DNA of 54,937 bases from an uncultured Bacteroidales bacterium (GCA_902781045.1 CACZHT010000035.1:1-54937); one strand, 5' to 3'. Counted from the first letter of the stretch, positions 42,340 through 54,690 are shown. The notes: a model not told the origin generated them from the letters alone. Numbers and translations: made by a program.

Positions 42340-42369
42340 GCACGATTTCAGAAAAGTTTGTAACTTTGC
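42337..42369 (+). promoter_or_regulatory. Promoter of the dockerin-CotH gene
   Basis: TTTG (42337-42340), a 20-bp spacer, then TAACTTTGC (42361-42369); the ATG is at 42394. Confidence 0.8.
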
Positions 42370-42393
42370 GGCCACAAAAAAACGACATTGACA

Positions 42394-43980
42394 ATGAAGA
42401 GAATCTTACTCCTAGCGACAATGATGGCGATGACGGTGGCCGGCTGGGCCGCTGTGCGAGGCGATGTGGACGGCAACGGCACGGTGGATGTGGCCGATGT
42501 CAATGCAGTGATCAACGCGATGCTCGGCAGGGCGGCCGACGACCAGTCGCAGGCCGCAAGCGACGTCACCGGCGACGGACAAGTGGATGTGGCCGATGTC
42601 AACATGGTCATCAACATCATGCTGGGCAAGGTGGACCCGGAGCCGCAACCCGAGCCTACGGGCTACGACTATGTGTGGGACACGACCACGTTGCCCGAGA
42701 TACACATCACCGTGAGCCTGGCCGAGTGGAACCGATTGCTGCAACTCTATGATGACGACCCGGGCACGGCCGAATATATCATGGCCGACAAGTTTGACTT
42801 TGTCCACAAGGGCGAGACAACCCGAGTGAACGACTGCGGTGTGCGCATCAAGGGCAACACCTCGCGCCGCCGCCCCGAGGGCGAACGCGGGCAGATGCAC
42901 CAGGCCGGCCAGACCGACTGGCACCACTTCCACCTGGGCATCAACCTGCGCAAGTACAACAAGGACGAGGAGCACACCATACAAGGCGTGCGCAAGCTGC
43001 ACCTCAAGTGGTTCAAGGACGACGCGGCCTACGCCCGCGAGCTGTTCTGCTTCGACCTCTTCCGTCGCGCCGGCGTGTGGACGGCACCTCGCAGCCACTA
43101 CTGCCGCTTGTGGCTCAACATCGAGGGAGACCCTGACGAGACCTACTATGGCATCTATGAGATGAACGAACCTGTCGACGAGAACTACCTCAAGCAGCGC
43201 AACGGCGAGCAGCACTTCGGCTCGCACCAGGGTAACCTGTGGAAGTGCAAGTATGTGGGCCGCCCGGCCAGCCTGACTGACCCCTACAACGCCGACTACT
43301 GGTATGACGATGACACCAGTAGCGACCACACCTACACCCTGCAGACCAACACCAAGAACTTCGACGAGGCCAAGGCGCAGCTCATCGACTTCCAGCTCAA
43401 GCTCAATGGCAAGAGCCGTGAGAGCTTCTACACCTGGATCAACCAGGTGTGCGATGTCGACCTGTTGCTGCGCACCTATGCCGTGAGTGTGGCCGTGGGC
43501 ATGTGGGATGACTATTGGAACAATGGCAACAACTACTACCTCTATTTCACCACCGAGGATTTGCTGGACTACAAAGTCTACCTGCTGCCCTACGACTACG
43601 ACAACTCGCTGGGCACGAGCCTGCAGTGCGGGGTGCAGAGCGATGCCGGTCGGCAAAACCCGCTGCAGTGGGGGCAAGACGGCAACCCGCTCATACGCCG
43701 GCTGCTTGAATATGACGACTTCAAGGCCAAGTATCTGCAATATCTGCATGAACTGGTCGACCCGGAGAGCGGCTTGATGCACTACCTAGATGCCAAGCAG
43801 CGCATCGAGGCTTGGCACCAGATGATTGCCCCCTATGTGGCCAACGACACCGGCGAGGACATGGAAATCCTGGATCAGCCCGCCTGGTGGGGCAACCATA
43901 GCGAGTATCGTCTGCTCGACACCGACCCCAACGTCAACTTCTTCCGCGTCAAGGCGGCCTCCATAGCCACCGCCCGCTGA
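42394..43980 (+). CDS. CotH kinase family secreted protein with N-terminal dockerin-like module
   Basis: A 528-residue exported protein. Signal peptide MKRILLLATMMAMTVAGWAA is followed directly by two dockerin-like loops (GDVDGNGTVDVADVN and SDVTGDGQVDVADVN, residues 23-79), a PEPQPEP linker, then the CotH domain. CotH motifs include DCGVRIKGNTSRR, GVRKLHLKWFKDDAAYARELFCFDLFRRAGV, YYGIYEMNEPVDENYL and YLLPYDYDNSLGT, whose Asp401 and Asp403 are probable metal ligands. CotH proteins are secreted kinases in spore coats, and dockerin-bearing CotH proteins are known in clostridial cellulosomes. The module is N-terminal here but C-terminal in the five other carriers in this window. Start at ATG 42394 fits the promoter. 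Confidence 0.9.
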   Translation: MKRILLLATMMAMTVAGWAAVRGDVDGNGTVDVADVNAVINAMLGRAADDQSQAASDVTGDGQVDVADVNMVINIMLGKVDPEPQPEPTGYDYVWDTTTLPEIHITVSLAEWNRLLQLYDDDPGTAEYIMADKFDFVHKGETTRVNDCGVRIKGNTSRRRPEGERGQMHQAGQTDWHHFHLGINLRKYNKDEEHTIQGVRKLHLKWFKDDAAYARELFCFDLFRRAGVWTAPRSHYCRLWLNIEGDPDETYYGIYEMNEPVDENYLKQRNGEQHFGSHQGNLWKCKYVGRPASLTDPYNADYWYDDDTSSDHTYTLQTNTKNFDEAKAQLIDFQLKLNGKSRESFYTWINQVCDVDLLLRTYAVSVAVGMWDDYWNNGNNYYLYFTTEDLLDYKVYLLPYDYDNSLGTSLQCGVQSDAGRQNPLQWGQDGNPLIRRLLEYDDFKAKYLQYLHELVDPESGLMHYLDAKQRIEAWHQMIAPYVANDTGEDMEILDQPAWWGNHSEYRLLDTDPNVNFFRVKAASIATAR

Positions 43981-44038
43981 CCCGCCACCACGGTTTCCCT
44001 CCTGTCCCGCCGCTCTCAGCCTCCTACCGAGCGAACGG

Positions 44039-44226
44039 CGCGACAGGGGGGGGATACTTTGTGCCTCCCGTCGCCACCCTGAACTCCGCTCGGGAGAACG
44101 GTGCGACAGGGGGGATACTTTGTGCCATCCCATCGCCACCCTGAACTCCGCTCAGGTTAACGATGCGACAGGGGGGATACTTTGTGCCATCCCGCCGCCA
44201 CCCTGAACTCCGCTCGGGAGAACGGT
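44039..44226. repeat. 62-63-bp tandem repeat, 3 copies
   Basis: Each unit reads GCGACAGGGGGGATACTTTG, a variable CCATCCC(A/G)(T/C)CGCCACC part, then CTGAACTCCGCTC and GAACG(G/A)TG. The last copy merges into the GGGTCTGACCC element. Confidence 0.85.
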
Positions 44227-44346
44227 GCGACAGGGGGTCTGACCCTACTGTGACACCGAGCAACGCGAGGCTGGCAACAGAGGGTCTGACCCAATGTCGC
44301 GCGACGCTTCCTTAATCACCTGAACTGCACACAAGCGAAAGAAGAG
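44226..44346. repeat. GGGTCTGACCC interspersed element
   Basis: The core GCGACAGGGGGTCTGACCCT is followed by CACCGAGCAACGCGAGGCTG, then GGGTCTGACCC and ATGTCGCGCGACGCTTCC, ending near CACACAAGCGAAAGAAGAG. Confidence 0.85.
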
Positions 44347-44370
44347 TCCGCCCCTCCGCTGCCACCTTTC

Positions 44371-44440
44371 CGTCGCTACAGGGGGTCAGACCCTCTGTTG
44401 CCAGCCGAGTAAACTCGGTGGCACAGAAGGGTCAGACCCC
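44371..44440. repeat. GGGTCAGACCC element, inverted orientation
   Basis: CTACAGGGGGTCAGACCCTC, inner hairpin GCCAGCCGAG-TAAA-CTCGGTGGC, then AGAAGGGTCAGACCCC. Confidence 0.85.
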
Positions 44441-44518
44441 ACCGCCACCCGTCGCCACCCTGCCACCTCCCATCGCCACACGATATCGCCCGTCGCCACC
44501 TTAACTCCGCTCAGGAGA

Positions 44519-44673
44519 ACGGTGCGACAGGGGGTCTGACCCTCCTGTGACACCGAGCAACGCGAGGCTGGCAACAGAGGGTCTGACCCAATGTCGCGCG
44601 ACGCTTCCTTAATCACCTGAACTGCACACAAGCGAAAGAAGAGCTGAACTGCACACAAGCGAAAGAAGAGACC
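44519..44673. repeat. GGGTCTGACCC interspersed element, near-identical duplicate of 44226
   Basis: About 120 bp repeat the copy at 44226 almost base for base. The terminal CTGAACTGCACACAAGCGAA word is then present twice in tandem. Confidence 0.85.
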
Positions 44674-44776
44674 ATACGCCGCTGCCGCCTTTCCGTCCCA
44701 CCGCCGCCTTTCCGCCCCATTGCTGCCGCCTTTCCGACCCTCCGCCTCCTTTCCGACCCTCCGCCGCTTCCTTTCC

Positions 44777-44847
44777 GTCGCTACAGGGGGTCAGACCCTC
44801 TGTTGCCAGCCGAGCAAAACTCGGTGGCACAGAAGGGTCAGACCCCC
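44777..44847. repeat. GGGTCAGACCC element, inverted orientation
   Basis: As at 44371, with inner loop GAGCAAAACTC. Confidence 0.85.
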
Positions 44848-45155
44848 GCTGCCGCCTTTCCGTCCCTCCGCTGCCTCCGTTCCGTCCCACCGCCGCCTTT
44901 CCGTCCCGCCGCCTTTCCGTCCCGCCGCTGCCTCCTTTCCGTCCCGCCGCCGCCTTCCCGTCCCGTCTCCGCCGCCTTTCCGTCCCGCCGCCGCCTTTCC
45001 GTCCTGCCGTCGCCTTTCCGTTGCTGCAGGGCCACTGATATCCGCTAGCACCTTTTACTATTAAAAATCAGTGGTTTACCAATTTTGCAAACGATTGCGT
45101 AATATTTTTACTGAAATTTAATACCCCACGCATTCCCTCCTTATAGAATAAAACG

Positions 45156-45164
45156 TAATTTTGC
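45156..45164 (+). promoter_or_regulatory. -7 element for the 1250-residue protein
   Basis: TAATTTTGC lies 40 bp before the ATG; no TTTG at the expected spacing. Confidence 0.5.
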
Positions 45165-45203
45165 CTATAGAAAAACAAACTCACAAAATATTCTTAAAAA
45201 ACT

Positions 45204-48200
45204 ATGAAACAAGGATTTAAAGTAATGACAAGCGCATTTCGGCATTTGCTGATGCTGCTCCTTTGCCTCCAGACTTCGGCCTGGGCGTGGGCCGACACAT
45301 GGTCGGTAGCGGGTGAGCCGGCGGCAGTGTTCGGTGCTTACTGGGACACAGGTCAGAACGACATGACCCAGGTCAACGGCACAACCTACCAATGGACATC
45401 CAATGTGTTCACTTTCACCGAGACTACTACCATAGCTTTCAAGGTGGTCAAAAATCATGATTGGGGCGAGGCTTATCCCGGCAGCAACTACGTGATTAAT
45501 AATGTGGCTGCCGGCAAATACACCCTGACGGTCAATTTCAACGCAAACACCAAAGCGGTCAGCCACACCCTGAGTCCGATTCCCAACGCCTTCTACCTGA
45601 TGGATGACCACGAAGGCTGGGACCTCACCGCCGGCCATGCCTTCACGTTGAGCGGCGCGACAGCCACGTTGAGCGGTGTGGAGCTGGACCGTGACAACTA
45701 TTTCTTCTTCAGCAACGCCCTGGGGGGGAGTGCCAGCGACTGGAGCGGTATCGCATCGCACCGCTACGGTCCGGCCAGCGGCACGGCCATGATGACCTCT
45801 GGCACCAGCTATACAGCCGCCAGCGGCAACGACAACAGCTACCAGCCCGAGAAGTCGGGCGTGTGGTCGTTCAGCTACAACCTGAGCAACCACCAGTGGA
45901 CCGGCACGCTCACCGCCGCCTCGGCCAGCGCCAAGTGGTATCTGGTGACCAGCTACGGCGCCAACAACTTCACTTGGAGCCATCCGCTGGAGATGACCCG
46001 CAGCGGCAACACGTTCACCTACACCAAGGCGATGACCGCCGGCGACTACTTCATCTTCGCCCAGCAGGTGGGCAGTGACTGGAACACCTCCACCCGCTAT
46101 ACCTGCTCCGGTGGCGACGTGACCATCGCCTCGGGCACCACCTACAGCGCCTCGTGCGACGGCCACAATGCCTACCGTGTACCCACCAGCGGCGTGTGGA
46201 CGTTCACCTACGACTATCTGACCGACCAGTGGAGCGCCACCTGCGCCCCTATCGACACCAACACCGGCGAGATGTACGTCATCGGCCAGGCCAACGGCAA
46301 CCCTTGGCAGGCCCACATGGGACTGAAGATGACGGCCTCGGGTAACACGTTCACACTCAAGAATGTGCAAATCATCGCCGGGGCTGAGTTCGCCTTTGCC
46401 ACTCGGCTGGGAGCCAACGAAGATGACTGGAGCGGCTTGAACCTGTTCCGCTACACCTCGGCTGCGAGCGGCGGCTCTCTGACGGTGACCAACACGATGA
46501 CCGATAAGGACAATCCCCAGCCGCTGAGTCTGCTGGACTACGACGGCTCGGACAAGAACTTCAGGATGGAGCACACCGGCCGCTACAACATCACGGTCGA
46601 CTGGAGCGACCCCACCAGTCCCACGGTGACGATTGTCCGCCAAGGTGAAGTCTACCCGTCGCTGTATATGCTGGGCGGTCCCAAGAGCTGGGCCGGCAAC
46701 GACGGCACCGAGTTCTACACCACCGACGGCCAGACCTACACGGCCAACATGACGCTGGAACACAACACCTACTTCTCATTTGCCACGCAGCTGGGTACAA
46801 GCCACGACAGCTATCCGGCTAATACTTATCGTTTTGGCCCCGATGTCAACGACACAGAAATCAACAACGACAACCTCAACAAGTCACTGCCGCTCACTCA
46901 GGACAAGGGCACCAGCAACAGCTTCAAGATGACCATTGACGGCATCTTCAAGGTGGTGGTCACTGCCGAGCGCAGCGGCGACGTGCTGACCCCAACGGCA
47001 GTCACGCTGCAGAAGATAGCCTCGGTGGGCAACGAGACCATCATCCACCTGGAGAAGACCAGAGGTGTCACCCATCCCGTGCTGCACGCCTACAACAAGG
47101 AACGCTACAACCAAGCCCATGGCGGGGAAGCTATCCACATCGACCGTCCCAGCAAGGAGGATCTGATCAACACCCGCGAGGTGCTCAAAATCGTTGCGAT
47201 GAAAGACACCACGACAGCCGACGGCCGCACCTGGTGGTCGTGGAAGGTGGAGAACGCCATTGCCGACTTCTACTTCACGCGCGACGAGAGCGCAACCGAC
47301 AGCGAGATTCAGTGGCGCCGCGCCGGCGAGCTGTTCTTCACCTGGCCCAATGACGGCTCGACGCTCAGCGACTACACCCGCGACTACTATGCCGCAGCCG
47401 CCCAGGAGATTGCCGACTGCGCCACCATGCTCGAGGGGCACTACTACGTCTACTTCACCAACACGCCGGGCTGGAACCAGGTGTTCTGCCACGCATGGTA
47501 TACCGACGACAACAATCCTCCCGCCAACCACGACCTGCTCACCCCACCCCACAAGCCCGAGACCGTGACCGCCGAGGGCCCGATGTATCCCGGTGCCCTG
47601 TGCACACTGGTGGGCTATGACAAGGACGGCTACGAGGTGTGGCGCTACGACTTCGGGCTGCTCAGCGACATGGAGCATCGGCCCACAGGCGTGATTTTCA
47701 ACAACGGCATCCAGACCGTCAAGCTCAAGGACGAGCTGGGCGAAGAGGTGCGCGTGCTCTATGACTTCAACACCGGCCTTGAGACCACCATGGGCAAGTA
47801 CCAGACAGGCGACTTTGTGGCCAAGAACGGCGGCAACTATGACTACTGCGGCATGATTTCGCTGGGCCGCTCGCTGGGCAACATCATCCGCAACGGCATC
47901 GTCGACGGACCTCCCTACACCATCGAGGACGACATCGAGGCCGTGTGGCTCGACGAGAAGGCCGAGACCGAGGTCGAGGGCGGAGGCAAGCTCTATGGCG
48001 CGCTCTACTGCAAGGACATGAACCAGTTTGTCTCGACGAGCTATGTCGAGAAGTCGCTGCAGCAGGAGGGCGAGATTGACTATGTGCTGGGGCTGACCTC
48101 GCTCATGCGAGGCAAGAGCCGTTATGACCAGAGCAACTGGGTCAAGCTCACGTTGAGCCAAGTCAACACCGAGTTTGCCGCCATGAGCAAGGACGCGCAG

Positions 48201-48956
48201 CTCGCCTACCTGCGTTCGCTGGTGGGGAAGGTGCTCAAGGCCGAGACCGTCACCGGCCAGCTGGTCAACAACAAGAACCCCGAGATGCGCATCACCGAGC
48301 GTCCCACAGCCGTCGCCGCGGCATCGCCCTACAACAGCAGCCCCAACGTGTTTGTCGCACAGAACTTTGTCGGCACACAGGACAGCGGCAACGACGAGGA
48401 CAAGTGCTACTTCCTGGTCACTCCCAAGCCGCAGGAATTTGCCACAGTGACGTGGGTCGTCTATGGCGGCGACAACACATTCTATGTGCCGACCGAACAT
48501 TCCTACATTATCAACGGTGAGGAGTTCGCATGGATGAACGAGGCCGACCTGGACGGCGGCTTCAAGGTGCAGTGGGACCTGCAGGATAAGCCCTTCGACC
48601 TGGACAACTTCATTGACGACAATGCCCAGCACCTGGGTCAGGCCTACAAGTTCCATGCCATCATCCGTCTGGCCGACGAGACTGCCACACCGGCATCACA
48701 GGGTCCGAGACGCATGGAGTCACAGCCGTTCAAGGACGGCCCGGTGCAGACCAAGTATGTTGTCTCGCCCATCGACCTGGACACCCAGTACGGCGTGGTG
48801 ACCGCCATCACCCACACCCAGGCAGCACGCACGGTGCAGGCGGTGCGCTACCACAACCTCGCCGGCATGGTGAGCGACAAGCCCTTCGACGGGGTGAACA
48901 TCGTCATCACCCACTACACCGACGGCACCCGCACCACCCGCAAAGCGGTGTTTTAA
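45204..48956 (+). CDS. Large secreted protein with four beta-sandwich repeats and a possible sorting tail
   Basis: A 1250-residue exported protein. A signal peptide covers residues 1-31 (LLMLLLCLQTSAWAWA-D). At least four related units start near residues 129, 243, 356 and 486, each with a pattern like WYLVTSYGANNFTWSHPLEM followed by SGNTFTYTKAMTAGDYFIFA and DW or TRY. They resemble SusE/SusF-like starch-binding or other glycan-binding Ig modules; I cannot assign the ligand. Residues about 610-1190 are an unrecognised mixed region. The C-terminus (AVRYHNLAGMVSDKPFDGVN and onward to TRTTRKAVF) resembles the T9SS type A-like tails of Prevotella/Muribaculaceae proteins (YYNLxG, GVNIVVT, DGTxTTxKV). 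No dockerin is present. Repeat-element clusters flank the gene on both sides. Confidence 0.88.
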   Translation: MKQGFKVMTSAFRHLLMLLLCLQTSAWAWADTWSVAGEPAAVFGAYWDTGQNDMTQVNGTTYQWTSNVFTFTETTTIAFKVVKNHDWGEAYPGSNYVINNVAAGKYTLTVNFNANTKAVSHTLSPIPNAFYLMDDHEGWDLTAGHAFTLSGATATLSGVELDRDNYFFFSNALGGSASDWSGIASHRYGPASGTAMMTSGTSYTAASGNDNSYQPEKSGVWSFSYNLSNHQWTGTLTAASASAKWYLVTSYGANNFTWSHPLEMTRSGNTFTYTKAMTAGDYFIFAQQVGSDWNTSTRYTCSGGDVTIASGTTYSASCDGHNAYRVPTSGVWTFTYDYLTDQWSATCAPIDTNTGEMYVIGQANGNPWQAHMGLKMTASGNTFTLKNVQIIAGAEFAFATRLGANEDDWSGLNLFRYTSAASGGSLTVTNTMTDKDNPQPLSLLDYDGSDKNFRMEHTGRYNITVDWSDPTSPTVTIVRQGEVYPSLYMLGGPKSWAGNDGTEFYTTDGQTYTANMTLEHNTYFSFATQLGTSHDSYPANTYRFGPDVNDTEINNDNLNKSLPLTQDKGTSNSFKMTIDGIFKVVVTAERSGDVLTPTAVTLQKIASVGNETIIHLEKTRGVTHPVLHAYNKERYNQAHGGEAIHIDRPSKEDLINTREVLKIVAMKDTTTADGRTWWSWKVENAIADFYFTRDESATDSEIQWRRAGELFFTWPNDGSTLSDYTRDYYAAAAQEIADCATMLEGHYYVYFTNTPGWNQVFCHAWYTDDNNPPANHDLLTPPHKPETVTAEGPMYPGALCTLVGYDKDGYEVWRYDFGLLSDMEHRPTGVIFNNGIQTVKLKDELGEEVRVLYDFNTGLETTMGKYQTGDFVAKNGGNYDYCGMISLGRSLGNIIRNGIVDGPPYTIEDDIEAVWLDEKAETEVEGGGKLYGALYCKDMNQFVSTSYVEKSLQQEGEIDYVLGLTSLMRGKSRYDQSNWVKLTLSQVNTEFAAMSKDAQLAYLRSLVGKVLKAETVTGQLVNNKNPEMRITERPTAVAAASPYNSSPNVFVAQNFVGTQDSGNDEDKCYFLVTPKPQEFATVTWVVYGGDNTFYVPTEHSYIINGEEFAWMNEADLDGGFKVQWDLQDKPFDLDNFIDDNAQHLGQAYKFHAIIRLADETATPASQGPRRMESQPFKDGPVQTKYVVSPIDLDTQYGVVTAITHTQAARTVQAVRYHNLAGMVSDKPFDGVNIVITHYTDGTRTTRKAVF

Positions 48957-48985
48957 TTCATAATTTATAATTCATAATTCATAAT
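48951..48985. repeat. 35-bp A/T-rich sequence, copy 2
   Basis: Identical to 13464-13498. This copy includes the TAA stop codon of the 1250-residue protein. Confidence 0.85.
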
Positions 48986-49020
48986 GACCGCCAGGCCTAA
49001 CTGCCCGGCGGTCATTTTTT
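48984..49020 (+). terminator. Rho-independent terminator of the 1250-residue protein gene
   Basis: ATGACCGCC (48984-48992) pairs with GGCGGTCAT (49007-49015) and is followed by a T run to 49020. Confidence 0.85.
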
Positions 49021-49087
49021 CGACCCTGCGCCGCCCACCTGAAACCACCCTCCGCCACCCGAAGCGACACGAAGCCGCCCGAAGCGA

Positions 49088-49230
49088 CCTTGAGCTCCGC
49101 TCGGGCGAACGGTGCGACAGGGGGTCTGACCCTCCTGTGACACCGAGCAAAGCGAGGCTGGCAACAGAGGGTCTGACCCAATGTCGCGCGACGATGAACG
49201 AAACACCTGTCCTGCACACAAGCGAACGAA
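49088..49230. repeat. GGGTCTGACCC interspersed element
   Basis: It begins GAGCTCCGCTCGGGCGAACG, includes both GGGTCTGACCC cores and CACCGAGCAAAGCGAGGCTG, and ends near CCTGCACACAAGCGAACGAA. Confidence 0.85.
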
Positions 49231-49299
49231 GCGAACATGCGCCGCCTCCCGTCCGACCCTGCCGCCGCCACCTTTCCGTCCCTCCGCCGCCTCCCTTCA

Positions 49300-49369
49300 G
49301 TCGCTACAGGGGGTCAGACCCTCTGTTGCCAGCCGAGTAAACTCGGTGGCACAGAAGGGTCAGACCCCT
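49300..49369. repeat. GGGTCAGACCC element, inverted orientation
   Basis: CTACAGGGGGTCAGACCCTC, GCCAGCCGAG-TAAA-CTCGGTGGC, AGAAGGGTCAGACCCC, matching the copy at 44371. Confidence 0.85.
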
Positions 49370-49440
49370 GCCACCTTTCCGTCCCTACATCGGGTCAGCC
49401 ACCTGCCGCCACCTGCCTCCCAGGTGCCGACGGGGGGAGC

Positions 49441-49478
49441 AAAAAAAAAGACCGCCAAGCCGTTGATGGCCTGGCGGT
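49441..49478 (-). terminator. Rho-independent terminator of secA
   Basis: GGCCTGGCGGT (49468-49478) pairs with ACCGCCAAGCC (49451-49461) with one mismatch. On the minus strand it is followed by nine T. Confidence 0.85.
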
Positions 49479-49513
49479 AACTATTAACTATTAACTTTCA
49501 ACTATTAACTAGT

Positions 49514-52873
<3,360 letters not shown>

Positions 52874-52918
52874 ATATGTCTATTTTTTTATTTTTCGTTG
52901 TTTGCGTACAATCAAGCT

Positions 52919-52927
52919 GCAAAGGTA
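52919..52927 (-). promoter_or_regulatory. -7 element for secA
   Basis: The minus strand reads TACCTTTGC about 46 bp before the ATG; no TTTG at the usual distance. Confidence 0.55.
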
Positions 52928-53030
52928 CGAATTTCTTTTGAATAAATCACCCAGTGGCTACAACTTATTTATTATCCCACCAGTTTTTCCCTGCCAATGT
53001 GAGATTTTGAGATAGATTTTGTTAGATTTC

Positions 53031-53111
53031 CACGCGACAGCGTGCCTCCAGTTATGCGCCCTAGCGGGCGGAACCACGAAGTGCTCGCGACCGAATGGGA
53101 GCCCGTAGGGC
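53031..53111. repeat. Second cluster of short hairpins
   Basis: CACGC-GACA-GCGTG (53031-53044), CGCCC-TAGC-GGGCG (53057-53070), CAC-GAA-GTG (53075-53083) and GCCC-GTA-GGGC (53101-53111) lie within 81 bp. The style matches 2495-2925. Confidence 0.7.
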
Positions 53112-53168
53112 AAGCGAAGCGCAGCAAATCATACAAAATCTTATTCAAAATCGCACAGTGACTGAAAA

Positions 53169-54386
53169 TTATTTCCTGCGGCTGTGTGGGGGCTGCGCTT
53201 CAGTGTGGTGGAGGTAGGAGAAGGAGCGAAGAGCAGGAACGGCCATCAGAGGGAAGAAAGCCGGGTTGGCCACCTGCGGCAGCCAGGGCCAAGCCAGCGC
53301 GGTGAGCACAATCACCGCCAGGTTGAGCGCATGATAGACCCGCAGCGGACGCCACAACCGCCGCAGCCACACCGCCACGGCCGGAAAGAGCATCAACGGA
53401 TTGACCCACAGCGCATTGTAATTTGGCCACGTGGCCTCGCGCACCGACACAAACATCAAGAAGAACAGCACACACCCCACCACACCATAGAGGCCGAACA
53501 CCACCGTGTCAAACCAGCGGGTCGCCCTGTGGCACCGCCAGTCGCGCACCGTCACCAGCACCGTCGCCAGCAGCAACAGGCAGGCCGCCGCCATCGGCGT
53601 GAGCCACCACGGCGTGGGCGGCAGGACGGTGCCCTGCTCGCTGCCGTCGACCATCACCTGCGTGCGGCGCACCAGCGGCTCGGCACGGCCCTGGCGCGTC
53701 ACCGTGGCCTGGTCCAGGGCCTGCATCAGCGCCATGGGAATGAACATGCGCTGCCGCACGTCCAGCGGGCTGTCCAGCCCCGAGCCCAGCACGAGGTCGA
53801 TGCCAAACTGCTCCCACGGGTAGTTGCGCGTGTAACGTGACATCATGTCACGATAGGTGACAGAATCGGACACGGCGGCATAGTGCAGACTGTCGCCCAA
53901 GGCCATCTCGATGATGTCGCGGGGGCGTGTCGAGCAGTTGTCGCCCAGATACTGGTAGACGTAGGTGTTGTTGCCCGCCTGTGAGTTGACGATGAGGTAG
54001 TCGCGCACCCGACGGGCCTCGGCCTGCGTCAGGTTCAGCTCCTGCTCGACCATGCGGCGGCCCTCCATGCCCACAGTGGCATATTGGCTGGGCAGCGGGG
54101 CACACAGATACTCGGCATCGCCCTTGACAAAGCGGTAGACAAAGTTGGGCGTGTTGAAGTCAAACACGCCGTAGTTGTAGTAGACGTCGGCCTGTCCCTG
54201 CGTGACACGCAGCTCGGTGTGCCCGTAGAGCGAGAACACCTCGCTGCCGGGATAGAAAGTGACCAGCCGCACGACGATAGAGTCCTGCACATGAGGCGGC
54301 GTAGCGACCTGTGCCACCACACCTTGCCACATCAGTGCGGCAGTGAGCAGCGCCCACAACCTGTAGATGAACGAATGATGTGTCAT
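53169..54386 (-). CDS. DUF4105 membrane protein
   Basis: A 405-residue protein starting MTHHSFIYRLWALLTAALMW with a signal peptide ending near VVA-QV. Residues about 30-230 are the DUF4105 domain, with TFYPGSEVFSLYGHTELRV, YYNYGVFDFNTPNFVYRFVKG, NTYVYQYLGDNCSTRPRDIIE and a WEQFGIDLVLGSGLD-type segment. The conserved His/Asn/Cys pattern (GHTE, DNCSTRPRD) suggests an NlpC/P60-like peptidase fold, which I recall for the family but cannot prove. The C-terminal half has about five transmembrane helices, the first near residue 253. The longer frame to 54533 runs through the repeat element upstream and is rejected as coding. Confidence 0.88.
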   Translation of the reverse strand: MTHHSFIYRLWALLTAALMWQGVVAQVATPPHVQDSIVVRLVTFYPGSEVFSLYGHTELRVTQGQADVYYNYGVFDFNTPNFVYRFVKGDAEYLCAPLPSQYATVGMEGRRMVEQELNLTQAEARRVRDYLIVNSQAGNNTYVYQYLGDNCSTRPRDIIEMALGDSLHYAAVSDSVTYRDMMSRYTRNYPWEQFGIDLVLGSGLDSPLDVRQRMFIPMALMQALDQATVTRQGRAEPLVRRTQVMVDGSEQGTVLPPTPWWLTPMAAACLLLLATVLVTVRDWRCHRATRWFDTVVFGLYGVVGCVLFFLMFVSVREATWPNYNALWVNPLMLFPAVAVWLRRLWRPLRVYHALNLAVIVLTALAWPWLPQVANPAFFPLMAVPALRSFSYLHHTEAQPPHSRRK

Positions 54387-54475
54387 AACATTCTCAATCA
54401 CTTGCAACAATAATGCCAACGGCGCGACAGGCGAGCCACCCCCCTGCCGCCTCCTCGCCTCGCTGTGCCACCCTG

Positions 54476-54617
54476 AACTCCGCTCGGGTGAACGGTGCGA
54501 CAGGGGGTCTGACCCTCCTGTGACACCGAGCAACGCGAGGCTGGCAACAGAGGGTCTGACCCAATGTCGCGCAACGCTTCCTTAAGCACCTATCCTGCAC
54601 AGAGGCGAACGAAGCCG
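54476..54617. repeat. GGGTCTGACCC interspersed element
   Basis: GAACTCCGCTCGGGTGAACG, both GGGTCTGACCC cores and CACCGAGCAACGCGAGGCTG are present, ending near CCTGCACAGAGGCGAACGAA. Confidence 0.85.
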
Positions 54618-54690
54618 CCGCCTTTCCGTCGCTGCGCTGCCTCCCGTCGCTGCGCTGCCACCTTTCCGTCGCTGCGCCGCCTCCCGTCCG

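Larger units (their letters stand above)
43981..45203. other. Repeat-dominated interval (1223 bp)
   Basis: It holds a 62-bp tandem array, four GGGTC-N-GACCC elements in alternating orientation and long runs of GCCGCCTTTCCGTCCC-like words. The open frames of 60-114 codons on both strands are repeat translations. The last 120 bp are A/T-rich and include the next promoter. Confidence 0.85.
48957..49513. other. Intergenic interval (557 bp) with terminators and repeat elements
   Basis: It contains terminators for both convergent genes, two GGGTC-N-GACCC elements in opposite orientation and TTAACTATTAACT phrase repeats. No gene is supported. Confidence 0.8.

Noticed and set aside
44609..45064. Overlapping 80-114-codon frames on both strands
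   Set aside because: Low-complexity Ser/Pro/Arg translations of GCCGCCTTTCCGTC tracts, not coding.
45165..46763. 532-codon minus-strand frame opposite the large secreted protein
   Set aside because: It runs off into the promoter region, and the plus-strand frame has a signal peptide, promoter and internal repeats.
53169..54533. Longer start for the DUF4105 protein at 54533
   Set aside because: The extra 49 residues are encoded by the interspersed repeat element; the ATG at 54386 gives a normal signal peptide.
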